Source: VGWB01 sp964480945 (lineage in GTDB: Bacteria; Bacteroidota; Ignavibacteria; UBA10030). From it: DNA of 63,651 bases. The translations under genes and the position numbers were made by a program. This document shows positions 8,671-17,778 of the stretch, piece after piece (the first letter of the stretch is position 1; each line of letters opens with the position of its first letter). The notes under the pieces were generated by a model that saw only the letters and a program-made list of their open reading frames with translations, was not told the origin of the DNA and made no database searches. The stretch lies in the NCBI GenBank assembly GCA_964480945.1, contig CAYZRX010000010.1, forward strand, positions 1 through 63,651, read 5' to 3'.

Positions 8671-11040
8671 TCAAGACGCCGCGTTCTTTCGTCTGAGGAG
8701 TATGAGCGTCATGTCGTCGCTCCCCGCGGCATTGCCGACGTGGTCGTTCACGGCGGCGAGGATCGTTTCAACCAGCTCAGCGACAGGAGCTTGATCGTTC
8801 CGTTGAACAATCTCCGACAGCCGCTCTTCGCCGAATTCCTCCATCCGCTCATTCATCGCTTCGCAGATGCCATCAGTGTAGATCAACAAGCGGTCATCAG
8901 GACTGAGAGAGATTTCCCCCTTCTCATACGACGCGTCTTCTTTGACGCCGAGGACGATCCCCCGGGTCTGGAGAGTGACGGGCCTCGCTCCGGCGGAGAA
9001 CAAGATCGGCATGTCCTGTCCCGCGCTCGCATAGCACAACGTGTGGTTCTGCACATCCAATGTCCCGTAGAAAAGCGAGACAAATGTCCTGGCATCCGTG
9101 CTTCGGAAAAGGAGCTTGTTCGCCCGTTCGAGGCACTCCTTCGGATCCACACCGATGAGCGCCTGGCTCCTGATCGTCGCCTGGAGATTTGCCATCACCA
9201 GCGAGGCCGCGAGCCCGTTGCCGCTGACATCTCCGATCGCGATCGCAAGCCGATGTTCATCCAACCAGATGAAATCGAAGTAATCCCCTCCGACGTTCAA
9301 CGCGGGGATGTTCTTCCCGGCGATCTCGTACCCGGCGACGTCCGGGTTGGATTTTGGGAGGAGGTTCATCTGGATGTGCCGTGCCATCCTTGCCTCTTCG
9401 CTCGCCCGCAACCGAGCCTCCCCCGCCTTCTTGCGCTCGGTAATGTCGCGGTAGATGGCGTAGACACCCATCTGCGTGTCGCCGTGGAAGATGGGCGCGC
9501 CGAGGATCGAGACGTCGACGAGCGTTCCATCCTTCCGCCTTCGCCTGGAATCGACCTCAACCCGTTTCCCGCGAATTACTTGAGAGGAAAGTGTAGCAGC
9601 CTCATCCTGAAACTCCCTCGATGCGACGAGCTCATTGATCGGTCTTCCGATGGCCTCCTCGCGCGAGTAGCCGAAGAGCCTCGTGAACTCGTCGTTCACA
9701 TTGACTACAACGTCGTCGTTGTCATGCAGGACGATGGCTTCCGGGGCGCTGTTGAACAGTCTTTCGTGATAGGCCTTCTGAACAAGAATCTCTTCCTCCG
9801 CTCGCTTGCGTTCCCTGATGTCCCGGTAGATCGCGTAGTCTCCGATCTGCTTGCCGTTGTGGATGATCGGCGCACCGAGAACGGAGACGTCGAGAAGCGT
9901 TCCGTCCTTTCGCTTTCGTTTCGAGTCAAATTCCAGGCGCTCCCCATGAAGAACCCTGTCGGAGACACGGCTGGCCTCCTCCATGTATCCCTTCGATGCC
10001 ACCAGCGCGTCCACCGGTTTCCCGATCGCCTCTCCGCGCGTGTATCCGAACAGCTTCATGAACTCTTCATTCACATTGACAATAAGGCCGTTGCTGTCAT
10101 GGAGCGCGATCGCCTCCGGCGCACTGTTGAAGAGGCATTCGAGATACGTTTTTTGGAGCAGCAACTCCTCCTCCGCTCTCTTGCGCTCCGTGATATCCCG
10201 GTAGATCGCGTAGACTCCCATCTGCTTCCCGTCGTGGACGATCGGAGCACCGAGGATGGAGACATCAACGAGCGTTCCGTCCTTCCGCTTCCGCCTGGAG
10301 TCGATCTCGACACGCACCCCGTGGATCACCTTATCGGAAAGCCCGATGGCTTCCTGCCCGAACTCCTTCGGGGCCACCAAACGATTGATCGGTCTTCCGA
10401 TCGCCTCTTCACGAGCGTAGCCGAAGAGCCTCGTGAACTCGTCATTCACATCGAGAATGATGTCGTTATTGTCGTGCAGAACGATCGCCTCGGGCGCGCT
10501 GTTGAAGAGCCGCTCGAAGTAGGTCTTTTGGAGAAGGATCTCTTCTACTGCTCTCTTGCGCTCGGTGATGTCTTCGACGATCCCGTCAAAGTATACGACC
10601 TTTCCCCGTTCATCCTTCACCGCCTGCGCGGTTTCTGAGACGATGATCGGCGTGCCGTCCTTCTTCTTGAGCCTGAACTCCTCGTTTCTGACAAACCCGT
10701 TCCTGGTCATCTTCTTGCTGAACGCAAGCCGGTCCTTTGGATTCTGGTAGATCTCTGCCACGTCTTTGACGAACAACTCCTGCTTGCGCTTGTAGCCCAG
10801 CATCCTCACAAGCGCCGGATTCACCTCAAGGAATTTTCCCCGGGAACCCGGCGTGCTCCGGAAGATGCCGACATTGATGTTCTCCGTGAGAGTTCTGTAC
10901 TTCTCCTCGCTCTCCTGAAGCGCCTGTTGGACCCGTTTGTGCACAGCGTCCGTCTTCTCGAGCTCGCTTATTCGCTTTTTCAGCCGGCCCAGGATCGGCT
11001 CGCCCATATCTTGACTTCGATTCTTGACGGATCTCTTCAT
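8671..11040 (-). CDS. Four-PAS serine/threonine phosphatase (RsbU/SpoIIE-type)
   Basis: A 789-aa cytoplasmic signalling protein. A short coiled coil (GRLKKRISELEKTD...) is followed by PAS1 (about residues 45-168) and three nearly equal PAS/PAC units (about 170-290, 295-415 and 420-540). Each of these opens with an ERLFNSAPEAI-like PAS core and closes with a YAIYRDITERK-like PAC end. A linker ARHIQMNLLPKSN and a PP2C/SpoIIE phosphatase domain (GGDYFDF, GDVSGNGLAASLVMA, near the end LLIYTDGICEAMN) complete the protein. Such proteins usually dephosphorylate an anti-anti-sigma factor in partner-switching control. No STAS or anti-sigma gene is adjacent. The start at 11040 is chosen because GCAAGGGG lies upstream; the frame continues to an ATG at 11106. 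Confidence 0.9.
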   Translation of the reverse strand: MKRSVKNRSQDMGEPILGRLKKRISELEKTDAVHKRVQQALQESEEKYRTLTENINVGIFRSTPGSRGKFLEVNPALVRMLGYKRKQELFVKDVAEIYQNPKDRLAFSKKMTRNGFVRNEEFRLKKKDGTPIIVSETAQAVKDERGKVVYFDGIVEDITERKRAVEEILLQKTYFERLFNSAPEAIVLHDNNDIILDVNDEFTRLFGYAREEAIGRPINRLVAPKEFGQEAIGLSDKVIHGVRVEIDSRRKRKDGTLVDVSILGAPIVHDGKQMGVYAIYRDITERKRAEEELLLQKTYLECLFNSAPEAIALHDSNGLIVNVNEEFMKLFGYTRGEAIGKPVDALVASKGYMEEASRVSDRVLHGERLEFDSKRKRKDGTLLDVSVLGAPIIHNGKQIGDYAIYRDIRERKRAEEEILVQKAYHERLFNSAPEAIVLHDNDDVVVNVNDEFTRLFGYSREEAIGRPINELVASREFQDEAATLSSQVIRGKRVEVDSRRRRKDGTLVDVSILGAPIFHGDTQMGVYAIYRDITERKKAGEARLRASEEARMARHIQMNLLPKSNPDVAGYEIAGKNIPALNVGGDYFDFIWLDEHRLAIAIGDVSGNGLAASLVMANLQATIRSQALIGVDPKECLERANKLLFRSTDARTFVSLFYGTLDVQNHTLCYASAGQDMPILFSAGARPVTLQTRGIVLGVKEDASYEKGEISLSPDDRLLIYTDGICEAMNERMEEFGEERLSEIVQRNDQAPVAELVETILAAVNDHVGNAAGSDDMTLILLRRKNAAS
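9431..10555 (-). repeat. Three tandem 375-bp units encoding PAS domains
   Basis: The phrase ttgcgctcgg/ttgcgttccc/ttgcgctccg recurs at 9431, 9806, 10181 and 10556, exactly 375 bp (125 codons) apart. It is followed each time by closely similar DNA (cggtagat.gcgtagac.c). The three units encode the second to fourth PAS/PAC domains of the phosphatase. Equal length and high similarity point to internal tandem duplication within this gene. Confidence 0.85.
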
Positions 11041-11128
11041 CTGTGGTAACCCCTTGCTCTCTTGTTCAACTCTCGAGGCCGGACAGCTCCGGCCAGCCAA
11101 CACCAACAGCCTGCGCCGATCGGGGACA

Positions 11129-12409
11129 TCAGCGGTCTATCTTAACCCCCAGCCATCCTTCCAATGTCGAATAGACGAGCTCTTTCTGCTCCGGGTCGAC
11201 ATTTCCAATTCTGGTCCTGTGTGAGCCTCCCTTTTTCACGATCTTGATCGCATTCGTCTTGCCGGAGAGCTCCATCGCGGTTGCCGACCAGAGATCCGTC
11301 TCGCCGTACAGGTAGATAATGTTCTCGCCGTGGTCGCGCAAGAAGGTGTAGACATTGTACATTACGTTTGGATTGAATTGCAGTTGCGTGTTCCTCGGAG
11401 CCAGAATGATGTTCGTGGGATCCTTGATGGCGGTCAGCAAGCCCTTGAAATCCGTGATGTCATATCCGTAGTACCCGATCTCGGTGTATGCCTGATATTG
11501 GAACGGCTCGAAGGCTCTGATCCCCAGGTCGGAGTAATAGAACAAGGAAGCAACCTTGTCAAGGCAGGCCAGCATCGTATCTGCCGGGGCGTCGGGCGGC
11601 GGGATGATGTCCGCAGGCTGCCCGTACTGCCAGAACCCGCATGGAAACTCAAGCACGCTGTACTCGTAGGCCATCGCCTTCCCGATGGAGAAGGTGAATT
11701 TCCTCCTCGCCGCCAGGGAATCGACCAGAAGAAGGATCTCCTTCTCCCTCTTCAGCATCGCGATCTGATAGTGCTTGAGTCTCTCCCGCACTTCCTCCGT
11801 GCCGACCGTTCGGAGAAACTTCAGGATGCGGGGGTCTTCTTGCGACAGGTTCACCGGCGCGACGTACGCCACGCTGGCATCGACATCGTTGGGGTAGTAG
11901 TAGCGATAGAAGAGCGTCGTCTGGCCGCCCTTGCTCGTTCCGCTGCTCACCCACTTTCCTTTATAGATCGTTTTCAGCAGGACGGTAATGTGGTGATGAT
12001 CGTCGGCCGCTTGTTTCGTCGTCAGATACTTCCACTCAATTGAATCCGGACGCGACCTCCCGAAGAAGCGATGCTCGACAACGATCTGATTGCACTTGAG
12101 TATGGACGCCAGCTCCCTCGGTCTCCCCCCTCCACGGGCTGCATACCCTTCCGTTTCATAGAGGACGGGCTTATCGTAATCGAGATGATAGACGTAGACA
12201 GACTGGAGGAACGACTTCCCGCTTGGATTCGTATGGTCCAGGGGCTGGCGTACGCGCAGCGCATACCCTTCCTTGAACATCGAATCCACCTCCATCGTCT
12301 TGACCTCCACGACGTCCGGCAGGGCTTTGAGCTTCTTGTACAGCTCATCCTCTTGTCCGTAGGCAATGAACGTGAAAAGAAAAACCAGAAGGGCCAGTTT
12401 TCGCATCAT
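11129..12409 (-). CDS. Secreted S37-family (PS-10 tripeptidyl aminopeptidase-like) serine peptidase
   Basis: A 426-aa protein with a signal peptide (MMRKLALLVFLFTFIAYG). It has an alpha/beta-hydrolase layout typical of peptidase S37: RQPLDHTNPSGKSFLQSVYV near the N-terminus, VVEHRFFGRSRP, then the nucleophile elbow SSGTSKGGQT (Ser159). Candidate Asp372 (YGETDLW) and His397 (KGGSHRTRI) complete a triad. It probably trims peptides from the N-terminus in the periplasm or outside the cell. The gene follows the M61 peptidase gene on the same strand with a 47-bp gap, so the two are likely co-transcribed and act together on peptides. Confidence 0.87.
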   Translation of the reverse strand: MMRKLALLVFLFTFIAYGQEDELYKKLKALPDVVEVKTMEVDSMFKEGYALRVRQPLDHTNPSGKSFLQSVYVYHLDYDKPVLYETEGYAARGGGRPRELASILKCNQIVVEHRFFGRSRPDSIEWKYLTTKQAADDHHHITVLLKTIYKGKWVSSGTSKGGQTTLFYRYYYPNDVDASVAYVAPVNLSQEDPRILKFLRTVGTEEVRERLKHYQIAMLKREKEILLLVDSLAARRKFTFSIGKAMAYEYSVLEFPCGFWQYGQPADIIPPPDAPADTMLACLDKVASLFYYSDLGIRAFEPFQYQAYTEIGYYGYDITDFKGLLTAIKDPTNIILAPRNTQLQFNPNVMYNVYTFLRDHGENIIYLYGETDLWSATAMELSGKTNAIKIVKKGGSHRTRIGNVDPEQKELVYSTLEGWLGVKIDR

Positions 12410-12456
12410 CGTCTTAACTCCTCTCTAGGTGAGATAGACTCGGTTCGTTCGGCACC

Positions 12457-14268
12457 TTACTCCTTCAACCAATCCGACAGAATCGCCGCTTGGAGCGGAC
12501 TCGGATTCGCTATCGGGGTCATCTGGAAGGTTCGCTCCTTCTTCATTCCGAGGACGACCTCAATCTCTCGGGTCAAATCTCTGTGCGAGACGAGGATCTT
12601 CACCTTTTCTCCCGCCTTTTTCGACTTCAGGGCCTCGACGAGCTGCTGCGAAGTGGCTTTGACTCCGTCGATCGCGAGGATCACATCCTGAGCGCTCAGG
12701 CCAATACGCCACGCCGGCGAGTCCCATTCGATACCTGTTATCACGACGTCTCCCCCTCTTTCTTGTGTGGTCGTCCCGAGAAACGCGCCGGGCAAGTCCT
12801 TGTAGGCGACATCGATGGTAAGACCCGCATACGCGAGGTACTTTGGATAGTCGATATCCTTCACCGTGGAAGAATAGACATCAAGTATCTCAGGGAGCGG
12901 ACATCCGGCGATCCCTTCGCAGACAGACCGAAACTCTTCGTCGGTGAATCCTCTCTGTTTCTCTTTGTAGAACTGCCGGTAGAGCGTCCTCATCACATCG
13001 TCCAGCGACTTCTTGTTCTTCGTCTCGTGCCTGATCTTCAGGTCGAGCAGCATCCCAAGTGCACAGCCCTTGTCGTAATACGAGATCGTGGTGTTTCTCG
13101 CATTGTCGCCCCGGCTGAAGAACTGAATCCAGGTATCGAAGCTTGCCTCCGTCGCCGATTGGAACAGATGTCCCGGGATGTTCTCGTAGCTCGCGATGCT
13201 TCTGCGCAGCCGCTCCAGACAATCGTCGCGGGTCATCAGCCCGGCCCGGTTGAGAATCAAGTACTCGTAGTACACCGTGACCCCTTCAGAGAACCAGAGC
13301 AGGTGCGTGTAGTTTTCCTTGTCGTAGTCGAACGGACCGAGAGCGATAGGGCGTATCCTCTTGACATTATAGAGATGGAAATATTCGTGCGCGAGAAAGC
13401 TCAGCCAGCCTCTGTATTGAGCCGGATTCTCCGGGTTGTAGATGGAGCCGCTGGAAAAGACTGCCATTGAGTTTCGGTGCTCGAGGCCGCCTCTTCCTTC
13501 ACCCATAATAATAAAGGTGTAGTGCTGATAAGGAATCTCCCCGATGACCCCCACTCCTGCCTCCACCATCTTCTTCAGATCGGCGACGAATTTCTGCCGG
13601 TCGAAGGTGCCGGGATTTTCGATGGCCACGGAGTGAGGAATTCCCTGAACGTCGAATGACAGGATCTGCTGATTGCCGACAAGGATCGGGCAGTCGTACA
13701 GGACGTCGAAGTCCTTTGCGAAGAACGTGTTCGGCTGCCCCTTGACAGGATCGAGGCCGGTCGACACCTTGGTCCATTTCTCATACGGAACCACCGTCAC
13801 GGTTGCCGGATGTCGGAGGCGGCCGTCAACATACATGAAGATCCCCGCCGGAGAAATGTATCCGCGGCCGTCGTCAAGAAACGGATCAGCGACCGATTGA
13901 GTGAACGCATAGACGTCATAGCTCACCGTGAGGGCCTGAGCGTTGCCGGATTTAACCCGCCATGTATTCTTTGACGTCTTCTGCCACTCCAGTGAAGTTC
14001 CCTTTCCATCCTCGGTGCGGAAGTTCAGGACGTTCTTGGCGAAGTTCTCGATCCAGTAGTATCCGGGCGTCCAGGAAGGCATCTTGAAATCCACCGACTC
14101 CCCTTTGATATCATTGCATTGGAAGAGTACGTGATAGTAGTGCGAGTTCGGCGCTTCCATGGAGACGGTAAATGCCATGGACCCATCCGGATTCTGCCCC
14201 AGGACGGAGGTGAGGGGAAGGAGTAAGATGATGGATATCAAAACCAGCTTATAGACGGTTCTTGCCAC
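12457..14268 (-). CDS. Secreted M61-family zinc aminopeptidase with PDZ domain
   Basis: A 603-aa exported metallopeptidase of the glycyl-aminopeptidase (M61) family. A signal peptide (YKLVLISIILLLPLTSVLG) is followed by the beta-sandwich N-domain (MPSWTPGYYWIENFAKNV is a family hallmark). The catalytic domain has HEYFHLYNVKR at 294-304 (zinc His294 and His298, base Glu295) and third ligand Glu328 (FSEGVTVYYEY). A PDZ domain at about 495-580 contains GIEWDSPAWRIGLSAQDVILAIDG. It cleaves small N-terminal residues from peptides in related proteins. It is the upstream gene of the pair with the S37 peptidase. Confidence 0.92.
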   Translation of the reverse strand: MARTVYKLVLISIILLLPLTSVLGQNPDGSMAFTVSMEAPNSHYYHVLFQCNDIKGESVDFKMPSWTPGYYWIENFAKNVLNFRTEDGKGTSLEWQKTSKNTWRVKSGNAQALTVSYDVYAFTQSVADPFLDDGRGYISPAGIFMYVDGRLRHPATVTVVPYEKWTKVSTGLDPVKGQPNTFFAKDFDVLYDCPILVGNQQILSFDVQGIPHSVAIENPGTFDRQKFVADLKKMVEAGVGVIGEIPYQHYTFIIMGEGRGGLEHRNSMAVFSSGSIYNPENPAQYRGWLSFLAHEYFHLYNVKRIRPIALGPFDYDKENYTHLLWFSEGVTVYYEYLILNRAGLMTRDDCLERLRRSIASYENIPGHLFQSATEASFDTWIQFFSRGDNARNTTISYYDKGCALGMLLDLKIRHETKNKKSLDDVMRTLYRQFYKEKQRGFTDEEFRSVCEGIAGCPLPEILDVYSSTVKDIDYPKYLAYAGLTIDVAYKDLPGAFLGTTTQERGGDVVITGIEWDSPAWRIGLSAQDVILAIDGVKATSQQLVEALKSKKAGEKVKILVSHRDLTREIEVVLGMKKERTFQMTPIANPSPLQAAILSDWLKE

Positions 14269-14469
14269 GGGATGGGAGTCCTTTCGTCGTAGTCATGAAG
14301 CGATGATTGTCATCGTAGGCAACATAGGGGTGTAGATTGCCGAAGGCAGGTAGCTGGTCCGTAAGGGTAACGACTTGCGATCACGTGACCGTCGTCGTTG
14401 CGGCGGCCCTCCTGACACTTTCCGGCCCAAGAACTGACGGGTCCGGTCACAGCTGCAGTCCGATCGAAC

Positions 14470-15993
14470 TCACTCCAGGCTTCCGACCGCCTTCTCAACC
14501 TCTTCGAGGATCTCGCAGGAGCGCACAACCTCTTTCATACGTGTGTGATCCGGGTAGAGCGGCCGATCTTCATCGAGGTGCTCGACGTGCCGCCGGATCA
14601 CCTCCCGGGCTTTCCGCACACCGAGGCCCGGCGTGAACTCGCGGAAGTCGAGAGCCTGGGCCGCGGCAATGAATTCAATGCCGAGGATCCCATAAGCGTT
14701 GTCCAGGATTTGTGCATTCTTGATGGCCGTATTCATGCCCATCGAGACGAAATCCTCCTGATCTGCAGCAGCAGGGATCGAGGCGACGGAGGCGGGGGAT
14801 GAAAGAATCCGCTGCTCGACGATCATCGTGTCGGCGGTGTACTGACTGAGCATGAGACCCGAGTACATCCCGGCTCCCTTCGTCAGAAACGCGGGCAGCC
14901 CGACGCTGAGCGCTGGGTTCAGCAGTCTGTTCAACCTTCGCTCCGAGAGCACGCTCACCATCGTGACGGCGGCCCCCACCATATCCATGGGAAGGGAAAT
15001 GGGACTCCCCTGAAAATTCGCTCCGGTCAATGTCAGCTTGTATTCAGGCAGGAAGATCGGGTTGTCGGCGACGGCGTTCAGCTCCGTCTCCACCTGCCGC
15101 GCCGCGTGCGCGACCGCATCGTGCGCTGAGCCGATGACCTGCGGCGATGAACGCATGGAATACGCATCCTGCACTTTCGTCTTGATCTTCCCGGAGAGCA
15201 GATCGCTCCCCTTGATGCACGCCATAATGGACTTCGCACTGCGGATCGCGCCCGGGAAGCCCCGCAGCTCGTGCAGCCGCATGTCGTACGGCTTCATGCT
15301 CGCATAGAGCGCTTCGAGCGACATCGCACACGCGATCTCCGCCTGTTTGAGCCACCGGTTGATGTCGTAGAGGTGGAGGGCGCTCATAGCCGTGAGCAGG
15401 TTGGAGCCGTTGATGGTCGCCAGACCATCCCTCGCCTGCAGGCCGGGGATCGGGATACCCGCCCGTTCCAACGCGACCTTGCCGGGCAATCGTTCGCCCT
15501 CGTAGTACGCTTCGCCTTCCCCCATCATCAGCAGGGCTATTTGCGACATCGGCGCCAGATCCCCGCAGGCGCCGACAGACCCTCTCTGGCAGGCAACGGG
15601 CGTTACTCCTTTGTTCAGCATCTCCACGAGCGTGAGGGTGATTTCGGGGCGACAAGCGGATTTTCCCCGCGCGTGTACATTCACCCTGCTCGCCATCGCT
15701 CCGCGGACGTACTCGATCGGTGCCGGATCGCCGATGCCGGCAGCATGATTGTAGATGAGATACCGTTGAAATTGCGTCACCTGCTCGTCCGTCAAAACGA
15801 TCTCGGAGAACTCCCCGATGCCGGTGTTCGTCCCGTACATGATCTCCCCCGCGGCGAGTTTTTCCTCGAGCATTGCGCGGCAGGTTTTGATGCGCTGCAG
15901 CGCCTCCGGATGGAGCTCGACTCTCTCGCCGTGCCGCGCAATCCGAACAAGCTGCTCGATCGTCAGTCCTGATCCTTTGAGTTCAATCGCCAT
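14470..15993 (-). CDS. hutH: Histidine ammonia-lyase family enzyme with Ala-Cys-Gly MIO motif
   Basis: A 507-aa aromatic amino-acid ammonia-lyase that would convert histidine to urocanate. It has MYGTNTGIGEF (about 52-62), the substrate-binding YNHAAGIG (81-88), and GSVGACGDLAPMSQ with the MIO-forming tripeptide Ala142-Cys143-Gly144. The codons read GCC TGC GGG, so Cys replaces the usual Ser. His83 in NHAAG favours histidine (or tyrosine) over phenylalanine. Gln and Tyr motifs downstream (NGSNLLTAMSALHLYD, FQGSPISLPMD, QEDFVSMGMNTA) are intact. No hutU, hutI or hutG lies nearby, so pathway assignment rests on the family alone. A ribosome site AAAGGGG precedes the ATG. Confidence 0.87.
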   Translation of the reverse strand: MAIELKGSGLTIEQLVRIARHGERVELHPEALQRIKTCRAMLEEKLAAGEIMYGTNTGIGEFSEIVLTDEQVTQFQRYLIYNHAAGIGDPAPIEYVRGAMASRVNVHARGKSACRPEITLTLVEMLNKGVTPVACQRGSVGACGDLAPMSQIALLMMGEGEAYYEGERLPGKVALERAGIPIPGLQARDGLATINGSNLLTAMSALHLYDINRWLKQAEIACAMSLEALYASMKPYDMRLHELRGFPGAIRSAKSIMACIKGSDLLSGKIKTKVQDAYSMRSSPQVIGSAHDAVAHAARQVETELNAVADNPIFLPEYKLTLTGANFQGSPISLPMDMVGAAVTMVSVLSERRLNRLLNPALSVGLPAFLTKGAGMYSGLMLSQYTADTMIVEQRILSSPASVASIPAAADQEDFVSMGMNTAIKNAQILDNAYGILGIEFIAAAQALDFREFTPGLGVRKAREVIRRHVEHLDEDRPLYPDHTRMKEVVRSCEILEEVEKAVGSLE

Positions 15994-16024
15994 GCACTAC
16001 CCCTTTGTTGTAGCTATGCTCGGC

Positions 16025-16046
16025 AGGTTGGCGTTCACGCCGACCT
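16025..16046. repeat. Palindromic element upstream of hutH
   Basis: AGGTTGGCGT and ACGCCGACCT form a 10-bp stem with one G-T pair and a 2-base loop. It lies about 30-50 bp upstream of the hutH start in the 361-bp gap 15994-16354. Apart from this hairpin and the terminator further right, I see nothing else recognisable in that gap. It may be a dispersed palindromic repeat or a leader hairpin. Confidence 0.4.
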
Positions 16047-16256
16047 ACCGTCTTTCTGTTGCTTCGATGAGTCGTCACGAATCTTTCGTCTCGATGCATG
16101 CCCTCCCGAAGTGGTGAACCTGGTGCTGCAGAGGCGAGACGAGCCAATTGACGTAACGCCATAAAGCTACGTCAGTTCGGCGTGAAAGGCAAATCGCGCC
16201 GCTGGCTTGCAGAGTCAAAACTGCAAACAACTCCGGAGAGGGAATCCTCGAAATAG

Positions 16257-16291
16257 AAAATCCCCGTCGGACTTGAGCCAACGGGGATTAT
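16257..16291 (-). terminator. Rho-independent terminator of the helical exported protein gene
   Basis: AATCCCCGT and ACGGGGATT form a perfect 9-bp stem around a 13-base loop. On the minus strand the stem is followed by TTCTATTTC. It lies 64 bp beyond the stop codon of the gene at 16355-17068 and points leftward. Confidence 0.7.
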
Positions 16292-16354
16292 GAGGTGAAG
16301 CTCTTCGATTGTATGGAATGCGGCCCTTCAATTCTCAGGTGTCGAAGGGTCCGT

Positions 16355-17068
16355 CTATTCAAAGACTTTTTCCAGCACCTGATACCGCGCGTGCAGGGTG
16401 CTCTCCAGCTTTGCGATCTCGTCTTTCCCCTTCTTCCCCTTCACCGCCCCTGCAAACTCCTTAACGGCCTCATCCAGATTCCTGCGTGCCTTCGTGAATT
16501 GCTCGCTTTTGCTTTCCAGGCGCTTTGGCAACGCCGCACTGTTGAGTGGTCCCATCTTCAATACCAACGAATCCGCCGACGCCCTGATCTTCTCCTCCTG
16601 ATATTCCGGCATATAATAGTGGTGAAGGAGGTAGAGAACCTGATGGAATCCGTCAAGCTCCTTGAGAGCCGGCCGCACAACACGAACCATTTGTTCGTAG
16701 TAAGAATGCACATTCTCCGTCGCTTTCAAGATGCCGGCGTCATCGTTTGCCTCGACGGATTTCCGATATTCTCCGACGGCCGCTTCGAGAAGTTTCAATT
16801 TCTCGCTCCAGATGCCGCTCTTGTCACGCAGGATGCCTGGCAGCTTCGCTTCGGCGAGCGCGGTGTACGCTTTCTCGACGTCGGGCCGCAGCTGCTTCAA
16901 CCGGCCAATGTCCTTCGCGGGCCAGGCATCGTGCCAGAGCGCATAGATCGGTTTGTGAAACGCATCGAGTTCAGGCACGCGTCCACTCGTCTCATCCGGT
17001 AGCTGCGCAAATGCGAGACTCGCGCAGAAAACAAGCGCACACAGGACGAGAGATCTGCTTTTTCGCAT
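16355..17068 (-). CDS. Exported all-helical protein of unknown function
   Basis: A 237-aa protein with signal peptide MRKSRSLVLCALVFCASLAFAQ. The frame is open to 17293, but the ATG at 17068 starts the signal peptide and has GGAGG nine bases upstream. The mature protein is predicted helical throughout, with a His/aromatic-rich segment (DGFHQVLYLLHHYYMPEY). Two regions look alike: LDAFHKPIYALWHDAWP near residue 35 and LDGFHQVLYLLHHYYMP near 140. This suggests an internally duplicated helical bundle. There is no CxxCH and I do not recognise the family. A metal- or cofactor-binding role for the His pairs is only a guess. Confidence 0.7.
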   Translation of the reverse strand: MRKSRSLVLCALVFCASLAFAQLPDETSGRVPELDAFHKPIYALWHDAWPAKDIGRLKQLRPDVEKAYTALAEAKLPGILRDKSGIWSEKLKLLEAAVGEYRKSVEANDDAGILKATENVHSYYEQMVRVVRPALKELDGFHQVLYLLHHYYMPEYQEEKIRASADSLVLKMGPLNSAALPKRLESKSEQFTKARRNLDEAVKEFAGAVKGKKGKDEIAKLESTLHARYQVLEKVFE

Positions 17069-17166
17069 AGAGTTCACTCCTCCATTGGGAATATCAACTG
17101 AACACGACCTTCGCGGTGCTGCGACGGGCTTCGCTGGAAGTAGCTCTGATGTCAAACTATCGCAGT

Positions 17167-17233
17167 TTTGCCTGAAAGGCAAACCGTAGATGCTGAAAGG
17201 CCTCCGAGAAGGGGATGCATTTCTCCCCTTCTC
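17167..17233. other. Two hairpins in the 305-bp gap upstream of the helical exported protein
   Basis: TTTGCCT/AGGCAAA (17167-17183) is a perfect 7-bp stem. GAGAAGGGG/CCCCTTCTC (17206-17233) is a perfect 9-bp stem with a 10-base loop. They lie between the DUF2914 gene and the next leftward gene, so they may terminate the former's transcript or shape the leader of the latter. Nothing else was recognised between 17069 and 17373. Confidence 0.4.
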
Positions 17234-17373
17234 ACGACCCTGACGCGGGCATACCACTCCCCCCACGCTCCGCGCGCGGATCTTCGCACTCAACGAACCT
17301 GTTTTTGCCTGGATTGATGATCAAGACGTATCGCCAGGGATGATGAGTCGAGTATCCCTACCCGCGACTTCCG

Positions 17374-17778
17374 CTACATCTTTCCCGACTCTTTGACCTT
17401 GAATTCCAACTCCTTCAACAGGTTGCCCGCGCTGTCCGTAACCTTCACTTTCCAATCCCCCGCGCCGTAGAGCGTCTTGTAGGACCAGGTCCTCCACGGG
17501 CTGCCGCCGATCGTTAGGACGGTCGTGTAGGACTTGTCGCCGAAATCCCACGTTACGGAGAGCGAATCTCCTGCTCCGCCGACGACTTTCATCCAGACGT
17601 ACGCTTTCTGACCGACGGAGAACTCCGCGGTCTCACCGATGATCTCACGGTTCTCAACGGCCGTACCGAGTTTCATTTCGTCAATCTTCAGGCCTCCCTT
17701 CTGCGGCTGTTCGGTCTGGGCACGTGCACTGAGGCTGACGAACACAACGGTAAGCAACACCAGCATTCTTCGCGCCAT
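17374..17778 (-). CDS. Exported DUF2914-domain protein
   Basis: A 134-aa protein starting with signal peptide MARRMLVLLTVVFVSLSARAQ. The ATG at 17778 is chosen over 17838 because AAAGGAG sits 8 bases upstream and the signal peptide begins there. The remainder matches the DUF2914 pattern: a beta-sandwich with AYVWMKVVGG, TVLTIGGSPWRTWSYKTL, then GDWKVKVTDSAGNLLKELEF. DUF2914 proteins are periplasmic and their biochemical role is unknown. It is transcribed away from the metallopeptidase gene at 18188. Confidence 0.8.
   Translation of the reverse strand: MARRMLVLLTVVFVSLSARAQTEQPQKGGLKIDEMKLGTAVENREIIGETAEFSVGQKAYVWMKVVGGAGDSLSVTWDFGDKSYTTVLTIGGSPWRTWSYKTLYGAGDWKVKVTDSAGNLLKELEFKVKESGKM

Noticed and set aside
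8653..10638. 661-aa open frame on the plus strand opposite the PAS phosphatase
   Set aside because: A shadow of the tandem PAS repeats; its apparent internal repeats merely mirror the 375-bp units.
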